DNA from: CAIMUX01 sp964473865
GTDB lineage: Bacteria > Eisenbacteria > RBG-16-71-46 > CAIMUX01
DNA length: 64,000 bases
Reading direction: 5' to 3'
NCBI GenBank assembly: GCA_964473865.1
Contig: CAYYQN010000016.1
Span: 25,763-89,762, forward strand
This document shows positions 55,883 to 64,000 of the stretch, piece by piece (position 1 is the stretch's first letter; every line of letters starts with the position of its first letter). The notes beneath the pieces were generated by a model. It made no database searches, was not told where the DNA came from, and worked only from the letters and a program-made list of their open reading frames with translations. The position numbers and the translations under genes are program-made.

Positions 55883-56149
55883 GGCGGCTCTCCCTGTAGT
55901 CTGCGGGTGGCGGGCCGCGCAAGCCGCGTGAGGCGCGCTCGATCGGACCGTGGGCGAAAGGAGAATACCACCGCAACGGCCGGGCCCGCATCAGGGCGCC
56001 GCCGGCGCGGCAGGTCTCACGTGTCGTCGATTTCGCCGGACGGCGTTCGGGCGCCAGGACGCATCCGGCGCCGTTGCACGTAGCTTCTTGCGGGCAGGCA
56101 GGATACACCGGTAGACTGGCGGGGACGATCTCACCCGGCAGGAGGAACG

Positions 56150-58810
56150 ATGGCCCCTGATTGCACTCCTCGCGCCGCAGGCGCACCAACCGACGCGAGG
56201 CCGCCGATTCCACCTGACGCCCCGGCCGCGCGGCCGCGACATCGCCCCGCCGCGCGCGTGACCGCCGCAGCCCTGGCGCCCGCTCACGAGGCCTCGCGGC
56301 TCTCTCTCGGCCTTCGCGTCGTGCTGGTGGCCGCAATTGCCCTGCTGGCCCTGGCTCCTTCCGGACGCCCCCCGACAGCCGCACTTCACCGCGAGCTCGT
56401 TGCCGCCGGGACCGTAGTCTCCCAGGCCGTGACCGAGGCGGCCCACGCCGCCACCGCTCTGGCCGGCGCCGCAACGGCAGCGGCCCACGCCATGACCGGA
56501 GTCGCCCATGCCGCCTCCGACTCCGGCTCGAGCGCCTGGATGGACGTAGCTCCGGGGATTCCGCCGTACAACCTGATCCTCCTCTCCCTCGACACAACCC
56601 GTTCCGATCGCCTCTCCTGCTACGGATTCGCCAAGGCGACCACGCCCAGTCTCGATCGGCTGGCCACGGAGGGGATCCTCTTTGAGAATGCCTACACGCC
56701 CGTCCCGGTGACCCTCCCCGCACACACCACGATGCTGACCGGACTTCTGCCGTTCGAGCATGGCGTCCGCAACAACGGCACCTACGTGGTTCCGCCCGAG
56801 GCGGTCACACTCGCGGAGCTGCTCAAGTCCCATGGATACGCCACGGGGGCGGTGCTGGGAGCGTTCCCTCTCGACGGCCGGTTCGGCCTGAACCAGGGGT
56901 TCGATACCTATGATGACCGGTTCCCCGCCGCCGCCGGCGCTCGGGACGCAGATGTATCCCAGCGCCCCGCGCATGAGGTGACGCGGCTCGCCCTCGAGTG
57001 GCTCGATCTGCAGAGGGGCCGGCCGTTCTTTCTCTGGTGTCACTACTATGATCCACACGGACCCTACGTGCCACCGGAACCGTACAAGACACGCTTCGCG
57101 GGCGATCCCTACGCCGGAGAAGTCGCCGCCATGGACGCCGCGATCGGGAGTCTGATCGACGCCCTGCGCGCGCGCGGTCTGCTCGAGCAGACCGTGATCC
57201 TCGCGGCCGGGGATCACGGCGAGGGACTCGGCCAGCACGGCGAGCGCACCCACATGAACTTCATCTATGAAACGACCCAGCGCGTCCCGATGCTGCTCCG
57301 CCTGCCCGCCGAGCGGTCGTTCGCGGGCCGCGGCTGGCGCGGCGTACGCGTCCCCGGGCTGGTGAACCTGACGGACATCGTGCCGACCCTCTGGAATGCG
57401 CTCGGCCTGCCGCGCGCGGAACTGCCCGCCGTCAGCGGCCTCAGTCTCCTTCCCGTCGTCGTCGGACAAGCCCCGGCGCACGGCTGGGTCTATCACGAGA
57501 CGCTCGTCCCGGACCAGGACTACGGAGCCAGTGAGCTGCGCGGCTACCAGGATGCGCGCTGGAAGTACATCCGCGCGCCCCGCCCGGAGCTCTACGACCT
57601 GCAGAAGGACCCGGCAGAATCGAAGAACCTGGCCGACCGCGAGCCCGTTCGGCGCCAGAGCATGGAGGCAAGCCTCGCCCTCGCGCTACGCAAGGACCCC
57701 GGGGTGAGAGCGCCCCAGACCATGGACCCGGAGACAATCGAAAGGCTGCGGAGCCTCGGCTACGTCGCGAGCGGATCCAGCCTCTCTTCCACGGGGGACA
57801 AGCCCGATCCGAAGGACATGCACTGGGTCATGGATGCCCTGGCCGAGGTCCAGGCCCGCACGGCCGCCAATCGGCCGCAGGACGCGCTGCGGCTCGCGGA
57901 CTCGGTCCTCGCCGCGTTCCCGCGCGCTCCCCTCGCCCAAGCGCAGCGCGCGATCTGCCTCACCCAGCTGGGTCGCGGAAACGAGGCGGTTCGGGCGTAT
58001 GATCTGGCTCTGGCCGACTGCCGCGGTTGCGCCGCCGAACTCGATCTGAAGGGGCAGCGCATCCAGGCGCTGTTGACGGCTGGCCAGACCGAGGAAGCGC
58101 GGGCGGCGATCCGGACCCTCGTTCGGGACCATCCGAGGACGCCGGGGCTCAACCGGATCCAGGGCGAAGTCTACGAGGCGACCGGAGACCCGGACCGGGC
58201 CCGAGCGGCGTATCTTCTCGAGGCGGAACTTGTTCCGCGCGACCCACTACCCTGGCTAAAGCTGGGTATCCTCGAGGCGGCCCGCGGCCGAACCGCCGAG
58301 GCGGAGAAGGCGTATCGCCGAGCGCTCGAGATCAGTCCTCAGTATCCCGATGCCCTGATCATGCTGGGAGAGCTTCTGGACCGGTTGGGGCGCACCGCGG
58401 AGGCTTCCGCATTGACGGAACAGGCGATGGCCTCCGACCCGGGCCATCCTGGCGCCCTGATGCGCTGGGCGCTCTCCCTCCAGCGCCAGGGAAGATCGGA
58501 GGAAGCGCTGCAGAGCTATCAGGCCTGCCTGGAAAGACAGCCCGGCCACCCGGTGGTCCTCTTCAACCTCGGAACGCTCTACGGGCAGATGGGACGAACC
58601 ACCGACGCCGCCCGGGCCTACCAGGACGCCATCGCCACCGGCAAGGCTCCCCTGGGCGCGTACGCCAATTTCGGGGTGCTCCTCGCCAACCAGGGAAAGC
58701 TCGCAGAGGCAACTCAAGCCTGGGAGGAAGGGCTGCGGCGCAGTCCGAACGGACCCGACGCCACCACGGTTCGGGAGTACCTGCGGCGCGCTCGTTCCTT
58801 GCAGAAGTAG
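56150..58810 (+). CDS. sulfatase-fold membrane enzyme with TPR repeats, Thr at nucleophile position
   Basis: An 886-residue protein with a Pro/Ala-rich cytosolic start, a membrane segment (VVLVAAIALLALAPSG) and an Ala/His linker. A catalytic domain of the alkaline phosphatase/sulfatase type follows, then TPR repeats. Metal motifs are ILLSLDTTRSD and AAGDHGEGLGQHGERTH. The nucleophile motif reads VTLPAHTTMLTG with Thr188 where sulfatases have the Cys or Ser that becomes formylglycine. Thr is the nucleophile in lipoteichoic-acid-synthase and phosphoethanolamine transferase types. A phospho-transfer role outside the membrane is therefore more likely than sulfate release. Residues 560-880 hold about eight TPRs. 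AGGAGG precedes the ATG. Confidence 0.85.
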   Translation: MAPDCTPRAAGAPTDARPPIPPDAPAARPRHRPAARVTAAALAPAHEASRLSLGLRVVLVAAIALLALAPSGRPPTAALHRELVAAGTVVSQAVTEAAHAATALAGAATAAAHAMTGVAHAASDSGSSAWMDVAPGIPPYNLILLSLDTTRSDRLSCYGFAKATTPSLDRLATEGILFENAYTPVPVTLPAHTTMLTGLLPFEHGVRNNGTYVVPPEAVTLAELLKSHGYATGAVLGAFPLDGRFGLNQGFDTYDDRFPAAAGARDADVSQRPAHEVTRLALEWLDLQRGRPFFLWCHYYDPHGPYVPPEPYKTRFAGDPYAGEVAAMDAAIGSLIDALRARGLLEQTVILAAGDHGEGLGQHGERTHMNFIYETTQRVPMLLRLPAERSFAGRGWRGVRVPGLVNLTDIVPTLWNALGLPRAELPAVSGLSLLPVVVGQAPAHGWVYHETLVPDQDYGASELRGYQDARWKYIRAPRPELYDLQKDPAESKNLADREPVRRQSMEASLALALRKDPGVRAPQTMDPETIERLRSLGYVASGSSLSSTGDKPDPKDMHWVMDALAEVQARTAANRPQDALRLADSVLAAFPRAPLAQAQRAICLTQLGRGNEAVRAYDLALADCRGCAAELDLKGQRIQALLTAGQTEEARAAIRTLVRDHPRTPGLNRIQGEVYEATGDPDRARAAYLLEAELVPRDPLPWLKLGILEAARGRTAEAEKAYRRALEISPQYPDALIMLGELLDRLGRTAEASALTEQAMASDPGHPGALMRWALSLQRQGRSEEALQSYQACLERQPGHPVVLFNLGTLYGQMGRTTDAARAYQDAIATGKAPLGAYANFGVLLANQGKLAEATQAWEEGLRRSPNGPDATTVREYLRRARSLQK

Positions 58811-58854
58811 CGCCAGAGCCCGCCCACGTCCACCGCCGCGGAGCGCATAGGAAT

Positions 58855-58886
58855 GCCGCCGCGTCCGGGACTCGAGCCGCGGCGGC
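58855..58886. terminator. 9-bp hairpin between convergent genes
   Basis: GCCGCCGCG pairs with CGCGGCGGC around a 14-nt loop, between the ends of the sulfatase-TPR and CoA-transferase genes. It can act in both directions. No T-run is seen. Confidence 0.5.
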
Positions 58887-58912
58887 TCCCATCGAATCGG
58901 CGAGAAGAGGGG

Positions 58913-60208
58913 CTACAGGAGCTTGCGTTCCTTGGCCGCCTTCTCCAGCTCCGGCCGAAACTTCGGATCGGCGATCGCGATCAGCCGCTCCGCCCGCTCG
59001 CGGAGGCTGCGTCCGAACAGGTGCGCGACTCCGTGCTCGGTCACGACGTAGTGGACGTCGCCGCGGCTGGTGACCACCCCGGCGCCCGGCTTGAGAATCG
59101 GCACGATGCGCGACTGCTCCCCCTCCTTCACCGTGGCGGGGAGGGCAATGATCGGCTTGCCCCCCTTGCTCTGGGCCGCGCCGCGTATGAAGTCCACCTG
59201 CCCGCCGAATCCGGAGTAGATCCGGGGGCCAATGGAGTCGGAGCAGACCTGGCCCGTGAGGTCGACCTCGATGGCGGAATTGATGGCCACCATGTTGTCG
59301 TTGCGCGCCACCACGAACGGATCGTTGGTGTACTCGGTAGGGTGAGCTTCGAAGAGCGGGTTGTTGTCGACGTACTGGTAGAGCCGCTGTGATCCGAGAG
59401 CGAAGGTGAGAACCGCCTTCCCCTGGTGCAGGGTCTTCTTCCGCCCGGTGATGATCCCCTTCTCGATAGCCTCCATCACGCCGTCGCTGACCATCTCGGT
59501 GTGAATCCCAAGATCGCGCTTCCCCTCCAGCTTGGAGAGGACCGCATCCGGGATTCCGCCGATACCGAGCTGCAGCGTGGCACCGTCCGGGATGAGTTCC
59601 GTGATGTGGTCGGCGATCCGCTTCTCCACCTCCGTGCCGGGCTTGCGGCCCAACTCGGGAAGGTCGACCGCCTCCTCGACCACACGAGTCACCTGTGACG
59701 CGTGGATGAAGGAGTCGCCAAGGATGCGCGGCATCTTCTCGTTGACGTGGGCGATGACGATCCGGGCGCAGTCCGCCGCCGCCTTGGTGGCCAGCGTCTC
59801 CACGCCGAAACTCATGAAGCCGTGTTCATCCGGGCGCGAAACCTGGATCATGGCGACGTCAAGCGGGATGATCCGCTCGCGGAAGAGCCGCGGAATCTGG
59901 TGGAGGAAGATCGGCACGTAGTCGGCGCGCCCCTCGTTGACGGCGGGTCGGTCGGCGGGTCCCACAAACAGGCTGTTGTGGCGGAAGTGCCCCTCCATCT
60001 CGGGTCCCCCAAACGGGTCCTTGCCGAGGAGCAACACGTGGTTGAGCTGCACGTCGCGCAGTTCGTCCTTGCGCGCGGCCAGGGCCTGGATCAGGCAGTA
60101 CGGAATGGCGGCGTTTCCGCTGTAGTAGACCCGGTGACCGCTCTCGACCAGTCGGACCGCCTCCGCCGCCGTGCAGAGCTTCCGCTTGTAGTCATCGACC
60201 CACGTCAT
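58913..60208 (-). CDS. acetyl-CoA hydrolase/transferase family CoA-transferase
   Basis: A 431-residue CoA-transferase of the acetyl-CoA hydrolase/4-hydroxybutyrate CoA-transferase family, which swaps CoA between a short acyl-CoA and a free acid in the cytosol. The catalytic glutamate in LGIHTEMVSDG falls at Glu238, the same number as I recall for 4-hydroxybutyrate CoA-transferase. VAINSAIEVDLTGQV, SGFGGQVDFIRGA and VTEHGVAHLFGRSLRERA are family blocks. The ATG at 60208 follows GGGAGGAGG. The alanine dehydrogenase gene lies 124 bp upstream on the same strand, consistent with amino-acid fermentation, but the acid used is not known. Confidence 0.88.
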   Translation of the reverse strand: MTWVDDYKRKLCTAAEAVRLVESGHRVYYSGNAAIPYCLIQALAARKDELRDVQLNHVLLLGKDPFGGPEMEGHFRHNSLFVGPADRPAVNEGRADYVPIFLHQIPRLFRERIIPLDVAMIQVSRPDEHGFMSFGVETLATKAAADCARIVIAHVNEKMPRILGDSFIHASQVTRVVEEAVDLPELGRKPGTEVEKRIADHITELIPDGATLQLGIGGIPDAVLSKLEGKRDLGIHTEMVSDGVMEAIEKGIITGRKKTLHQGKAVLTFALGSQRLYQYVDNNPLFEAHPTEYTNDPFVVARNDNMVAINSAIEVDLTGQVCSDSIGPRIYSGFGGQVDFIRGAAQSKGGKPIIALPATVKEGEQSRIVPILKPGAGVVTSRGDVHYVVTEHGVAHLFGRSLRERAERLIAIADPKFRPELEKAAKERKLL

Positions 60209-60332
60209 CCATCCTCCTCCCGCCGGGCTCTCACTCCCGGACCCCTCGCGACCCGCACGCATCGTGGCCAGACGGCCGGGAACCGGGTCGGCGTGCGGAT
60301 CGGGCACCGCCCCCGGATCGAGTTCCTCGTTC

Positions 60333-61430
60333 CTATCGATCGGCCGAACCGAGCAGTCCGGCCAGCACTTGCTTGCGAATCTCGCCGTGATGTAGGTAGG
60401 TCCCGCGGCTCAGCGCCCGGGAGGCCTTCAGGGCCTTGTCCACACCCTGGTTCGCCAGCTCGAGCGCAAACGGAAGCTGGGCGTTGTTCAGGACCTTGGA
60501 CGCCATCCGGGCGACGTTCGCCGTCATGTTGGGTACGCAGTAGTGGACCACGTCATTGACCAGGAAGGTCGGATCGCCCAGTGTCGTCGGCCGGCTGGTC
60601 TCCACACAGCCCCCCTGGTCGATCGACACGTCGATGACGACGCTCCCCGGCTTCATTCGCGCGACCATGTCGCGGGTCACCAGCCAGGGCGCGGGACCGC
60701 CGGGCACCAGGACGGCCCCGATCACCACATCGGCCCCCGCGGTGTAGCGGGAGACCGTCTCGCGATCAGCCAGCATCGCCACCACGCGATTCTCGAACGC
60801 CTCGGCCACCCGGTGGAGTTTGGCCATGTCGCTGTCGAGAATCGTGACCTGTGCCCCGGCGCTGATTGCCGTATGGGCGGCGGTGCACCCCACCGTGCCC
60901 GCGCCCAGGATCACCACTCGCGCCGGGGCCACTCCCGGTACCGCGCCGAGCAGCATGCCGCGGCCACCTCCCTCCGTCATCAGGAGGTGGGCTGCGGTGT
61001 GGATCACCATCTGCCCGGCCAGCTCGCCGATGGAGTGGAGCACCGGGAGGATTCCCTCGTCATCCTCCACGATCTCGTAGCCGATGGCGGTGATCTCGTG
61101 CTCGATCATCTTGCGCACGGTATCGCGAGGAGCCACCGCAAGGTGGAGGAAGCCAAGGATGCACTGCCCCGGGCGCAGCAGTTCCACCTGCTCGCTCGTC
61201 GGCCCGCCCACCGCGAGGACCATCTCCGAGCGCAGGAGAACCTCCTCCATGCGGTAGGCAACCTCCGCGCCGGCCTCGCGGTAGTCCTTGTCGCCATAGC
61301 GTGACCCTTCACCGCAGCCCGACTCCACGAAGACACGGTGGCCGTGCTCGACGAGACGCCGCGCCCCCAGCGGGGTGACGGCGACGCGGTGCTCGTGACG
61401 CTGCGTTTCCCTGGGAACCCCGATGTCCAT
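60333..61430 (-). CDS. ald: alanine dehydrogenase
   Basis: A 365-residue NAD-dependent alanine dehydrogenase, interconverting L-alanine and pyruvate with ammonia. MDIGVPRETQRHEHRVAVTP is the family start. The active-site His is in LGFLHLAV and the dinucleotide site is VVILGAGTVGCTAA. DVSIDQGGCVETSRPTT and VHYCVPNMTANVAR complete the pattern. Sequence around residues 130-155 (HSIGELAGQMVIHTAAHLL) differs from standard Ald (usually PMSEVAGRM), so a close relative with another substrate is possible. GGAGGAG lies 8 nt before the ATG, and a promoter-like sequence lies about 60 bp upstream. Confidence 0.88.
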   Translation of the reverse strand: MDIGVPRETQRHEHRVAVTPLGARRLVEHGHRVFVESGCGEGSRYGDKDYREAGAEVAYRMEEVLLRSEMVLAVGGPTSEQVELLRPGQCILGFLHLAVAPRDTVRKMIEHEITAIGYEIVEDDEGILPVLHSIGELAGQMVIHTAAHLLMTEGGGRGMLLGAVPGVAPARVVILGAGTVGCTAAHTAISAGAQVTILDSDMAKLHRVAEAFENRVVAMLADRETVSRYTAGADVVIGAVLVPGGPAPWLVTRDMVARMKPGSVVIDVSIDQGGCVETSRPTTLGDPTFLVNDVVHYCVPNMTANVARMASKVLNNAQLPFALELANQGVDKALKASRALSRGTYLHHGEIRKQVLAGLLGSADR

Positions 61431-61486
61431 CTGATCACTCCTCCTTCGATCCGAGCCGTCCCGGGGTCGCCCGGGTAACATGCCGC

Positions 61487-61516
61487 AGTATAGTCGATCG
61501 ACCCCCGTCCCCGGAA
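61487..61516 (-). promoter_or_regulatory. possible promoter for the ald operon
   Basis: On the minus strand TTCCGG (61516-61511) and TATACT (61492-61487) are 18 bp apart. The -10 matches consensus at five of six positions, while the -35 is weak. A start near 61480 would give a 50-nt leader for alanine dehydrogenase. Confidence 0.45.
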
Positions 61517-61621
61517 CCGGAGCGAACACGCCCGAACCGATCTTTCCGCACGGACCCGCCGCGCGTCCGCGAGGAAGCGTCTGCCTCGGAACCCGGCGCG
61601 CGGCCGTGGGCCGGGTGCCGT

Positions 61622-63724
61622 CTAGGACGTCCGGCGCAGCAGATCCAGCACCTCCGCGGGCGGCTTGAATCCGAAGAACCGGGCGGCCTCGCGCCCCGTG
61701 GAGTCAAGGAAGATCACGGTGGGCAGGCCCAGAACCCCGTACGACGCCAGCTTCGCCTGGTTGGCCTCGTTACTGGCCGTGAGATCCAGCTTCACGGCCA
61801 CAAAGCGCTCGAGCTCGCGGCGGACTTCCGGATCGGACCAGGTCTTGTGATCCAGCTCCTTGCAGGCCCCACACCAGTCGGCCCAGAAGTCGAGCACTGC
61901 GGGCTTGCCCGCCGACCGCGCCTGGGCCAGGCCGGTGATGTCGTCGGCCAGCCAGTCTCCGTGCCCCTTGGCGGCGGAGCCGGCGGTCAGCGCCGGAGCC
62001 GTGGCCAGTCCCACGTTCATGACGCGGGCCACCCCGGCCAGGAGCAGGAACCCGCCGATGAGGAAGATCACGAGTCCCAAGGCCTTGCCCGACATCCGCC
62101 GATGGTCCGGTTCCTCCCCGAGTGCATGGAACGCCCCCGTGAAGACTCCGACGAAGACACACAGCACGCCGGAAGCCAGCAGCGTGACGCCCGGACCGAC
62201 GATGCCGCGCAGGAAGTAGATCCCCATGGCCAGGAGAATGACGCCGAAGATGTGCTTGACCGTGTCCATCCAGCCGCCTGCCTGCGGCAGGCTGGAGAGC
62301 ATCCCCGCGAAGGTTCCGATGGCGAGAAAGAGCAGTCCCAGACCCAGAGCGAACGTGAACAGGAACGCAATTCCGAGCGGGATCGATCCAATGGCGGCGA
62401 CTCCGGCCAACAGGACCACCAGGACCGGGCCGACGCACGGCGAAGCCACGATGCCGGTGACCATCCCCATGAAGAACGCCCCCAGGATGCCGGTCCGGGG
62501 ACCGCCTTGCAGCTTCGATTGCAGCCCGGACGGGAGCGCCAGGTCGAAGGCTCCGAGCATGGAAGCCCCCATGGCGAAGAAGACCAGCGCGACGCCAATG
62601 AGCACCGGCGTGGACTGCATGATCCCGCCGAAGAGCGATCCCGTGATCGCGGCGATGACGCCGAGGACCGAGTACATCACGGCGATCCCCAGAACGAACA
62701 CCAACGACAGGAGGAACCCCTGGATCCGGTTGCGGGCCCGCCCGCCGATGTAGCTGATGGTGATCGGAATCATCGGGTAGACGCATGGAGTGAAGCTGGT
62801 GGCGATCCCCCCGAGAAACACCAGCAGGAAGGCAAGCAGGGACCGCTTGGCGAGCGCCTCCTGGAGCTTCCCGGCCAGGCCCGCCTGCTCCGGTAACGCC
62901 ACGGCGCCGCCGGAACCTGCCTGGCCATCGGAAGGGGCCGAGCCGGCATCTGGGGCGCTTCCGGCGGTCTCGGCAGTTCCCCCTTCGGCCCCACCGGTCT
63001 CCCCGGTCGCGCCTTCTCCAGGCGGGCCCGCTCCGGCCGCGGCGGGAGCGGCGCCGGAAACGCCGGCCGGAGGCAGGTCGGTCGGCGCGCCGGCAAACAG
63101 CGGGTCGTTCACGGTCTGCTCGGCCGCACCCCCGGGCACGACTTCTACCGGCACCTCGAGCTCGACCTCCGCGGGCGGGAAGCAGGCAAAGACCGGCCGC
63201 TCGTAACAGCCCTGATAACCGGCGGTCAGTTTCAGGAGGTACCGGCCGGGAGCCAGGTCCTTGGCCACCCGCACCCGGTGCCACGACACCATGCGGCCGG
63301 TGTGGACCGGCTCCCCGTCGTACGGGACCGTGGCGGAGCGCCGCGCTGCTCCGATTGTGAACGGCTCGCCCTCCTTGGGCTGAACGTAGAGGAACTCGTT
63401 CACCTGCAGATGGGCATCCGGGGGGATCTCATAGGTCAAGGCCAGCGTCGCCTCGCCTCCTGCGTGGACGGTGGCGTGGGAGAGACGCGCGCGGATCGGG
63501 ACGGTGAGATCCGTCGGGAGTTCCCCGCCGGCCTCGTTCGAGGCCGCCGGAGCGGGAGAGACCCAACCTGTCGAAACGAGAAGAAGCAGGACCGGGGACA
63601 CGCGAGCCCAGATCGGGATGCGGCAGCTGTTGCCACTCCGCGCCCCTGCCCCGCCGCGGCGGGGCGTGCTCCGCTGAGCCACCGCGCGGCGCTGACCGCC
63701 AAACGTCGATCCCAGAAGCGTCAT
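61622..63724 (-). CDS. dsbD: DsbD-type thiol:disulfide interchange protein
   Basis: A 700-residue inner-membrane protein that carries reducing power from cytosolic thioredoxin to the periplasm. The signal-like segment RVSPVLLLLVSTGWVSPAPAA is followed by an N-terminal domain (residues 60-200, with GYQGCYERPVFACFPPAEV). A Gly/Ala/Pro linker leads to eight membrane segments with the redox cysteines Cys314 (SFTPCVYP) and Cys430 (ASPCVGP). The C-terminal thioredoxin domain has WCGACK (Cys618, Cys621). All pairs needed for electron relay are present. I take ATG 63724 after AAGGGTGGG; ATG 63739 is an alternative, and both give a long N-region before the signal. Confidence 0.92.
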   Translation of the reverse strand: MTLLGSTFGGQRRAVAQRSTPRRGGAGARSGNSCRIPIWARVSPVLLLLVSTGWVSPAPAASNEAGGELPTDLTVPIRARLSHATVHAGGEATLALTYEIPPDAHLQVNEFLYVQPKEGEPFTIGAARRSATVPYDGEPVHTGRMVSWHRVRVAKDLAPGRYLLKLTAGYQGCYERPVFACFPPAEVELEVPVEVVPGGAAEQTVNDPLFAGAPTDLPPAGVSGAAPAAAGAGPPGEGATGETGGAEGGTAETAGSAPDAGSAPSDGQAGSGGAVALPEQAGLAGKLQEALAKRSLLAFLLVFLGGIATSFTPCVYPMIPITISYIGGRARNRIQGFLLSLVFVLGIAVMYSVLGVIAAITGSLFGGIMQSTPVLIGVALVFFAMGASMLGAFDLALPSGLQSKLQGGPRTGILGAFFMGMVTGIVASPCVGPVLVVLLAGVAAIGSIPLGIAFLFTFALGLGLLFLAIGTFAGMLSSLPQAGGWMDTVKHIFGVILLAMGIYFLRGIVGPGVTLLASGVLCVFVGVFTGAFHALGEEPDHRRMSGKALGLVIFLIGGFLLLAGVARVMNVGLATAPALTAGSAAKGHGDWLADDITGLAQARSAGKPAVLDFWADWCGACKELDHKTWSDPEVRRELERFVAVKLDLTASNEANQAKLASYGVLGLPTVIFLDSTGREAARFFGFKPPAEVLDLLRRTS

Positions 63725-64000
63725 CGGCCCACCCTTCATCCGCACCCATGGTTCCCGCGCGCCGAGTCCTGGCGCGCCTGGATCACCCCGCCCAGCCGCC
63801 GCGGTTCCCGGGCCGAACGGCTCGGGCGGGCCGCTAAGCCTAAGCCTCAGGCTCCCATCTGCCAGTTGCACGCGCTCGGGGCAGCGGCGGCGGGGAACAG
63901 CACTGAGGATCCATTGTCCCAGGTCCCGGGGAGCAGCGTCAAGACGGCGCATCGCGCCGTCTAAGATCTAACCCTGGGGGGTATCGTCGCGCCATTTTAG
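63725..64000. other. window end, upstream of dsbD
   Basis: I see no gene in the last 276 bases. They should contain the minus-strand promoter of dsbD, but I could not identify hexamers with confidence. The final 40 bases are less G+C-rich (AAGATCTAACCC, CATTTTAG) and may be the start of another control region. Confidence 0.4.

Overview
The window is about two-thirds G+C and almost fully coding, with genes on both strands and many short operons. It has no rRNA or tRNA genes, CRISPR array, transposase or prophage that I can see. The gene set is that of a Gram-negative, diderm, peptide-degrading heterotroph: TonB-type barrel, chaperone-usher operon, DegP-type protease, DsbD, lipoproteins and secreted peptidases. 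Several secreted proteins end in FlgD-like (type IX-like) beta domains, others carry Cys-rich GACC/PNPC repeats, and multi-domain TPR membrane enzymes are common. Together these suggest an uncultured FCB-group lineage such as Candidatus Eisenbacteria. That placement is inference from gene style, not from a phylogenetic marker.

Layout. 1-2.6 kb: pterin dehydratase, transaldolase and an exported glycosyltransferase-like protein. 2.7-7.0 kb: two related secreted Cys-rich proteins on the minus strand. 7.0-8.47 kb: the largest gene-poor stretch, ending in a long leader with an 18-codon upstream ORF ahead of lysine 6-transaminase. 8.5-16.3 kb: lysine transaminase plus a NapH-like Fe-S membrane protein, asparaginase, pyruvate kinase, an EamA transporter and DNA polymerase IV. 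16.5-21.9 kb: an outer-membrane barrel, a Memo-AMMECR1 lipoprotein and an LD-carboxypeptidase in one operon. 22-28 kb: a haem-binding lipoprotein, a thioesterase, a secreted redoxin, QueD, ferredoxin, DegP and RNA polymerase omega.

28.3-36.9 kb: two tandem secreted M1 metallopeptidases, then OsmC and a membrane-TPR protein. 37.1-41.4 kb: a pilin-chaperone-usher operon. 41.5-44.6 kb (minus): quinone oxidoreductase, thioredoxin and an ALDH7-type semialdehyde dehydrogenase. 44.8-52.5 kb: an atypical Rho, a secreted subtilase, a UbiA-TPR fusion and a small secreted CxxC protein. 52.6-55.9 kb (minus): PAS, OsmC, HAD phosphatase and M18 aminopeptidase. 56.1-63.7 kb: a sulfatase-fold TPR membrane protein, CoA-transferase, alanine dehydrogenase and DsbD.

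Common themes are extracellular protein breakdown (two M1 enzymes, subtilase, M18, asparaginase, alanine dehydrogenase) and lysine catabolism (lysine 6-transaminase plus aminoadipate-semialdehyde dehydrogenase). Envelope thiol chemistry is also represented (DsbD, thioredoxin, redoxin, two OsmC proteins). The observations I rate highest are: a short C-terminal motif, [ST]WGAIKA[RL]FS, shared by three exported proteins; a Rho ATPase whose N-terminal RNA-binding domains appear to be replaced by a long disordered segment; a UbiA prenyltransferase fused to TPRs; and a family of strong GC hairpins without U-tracts at gene ends.
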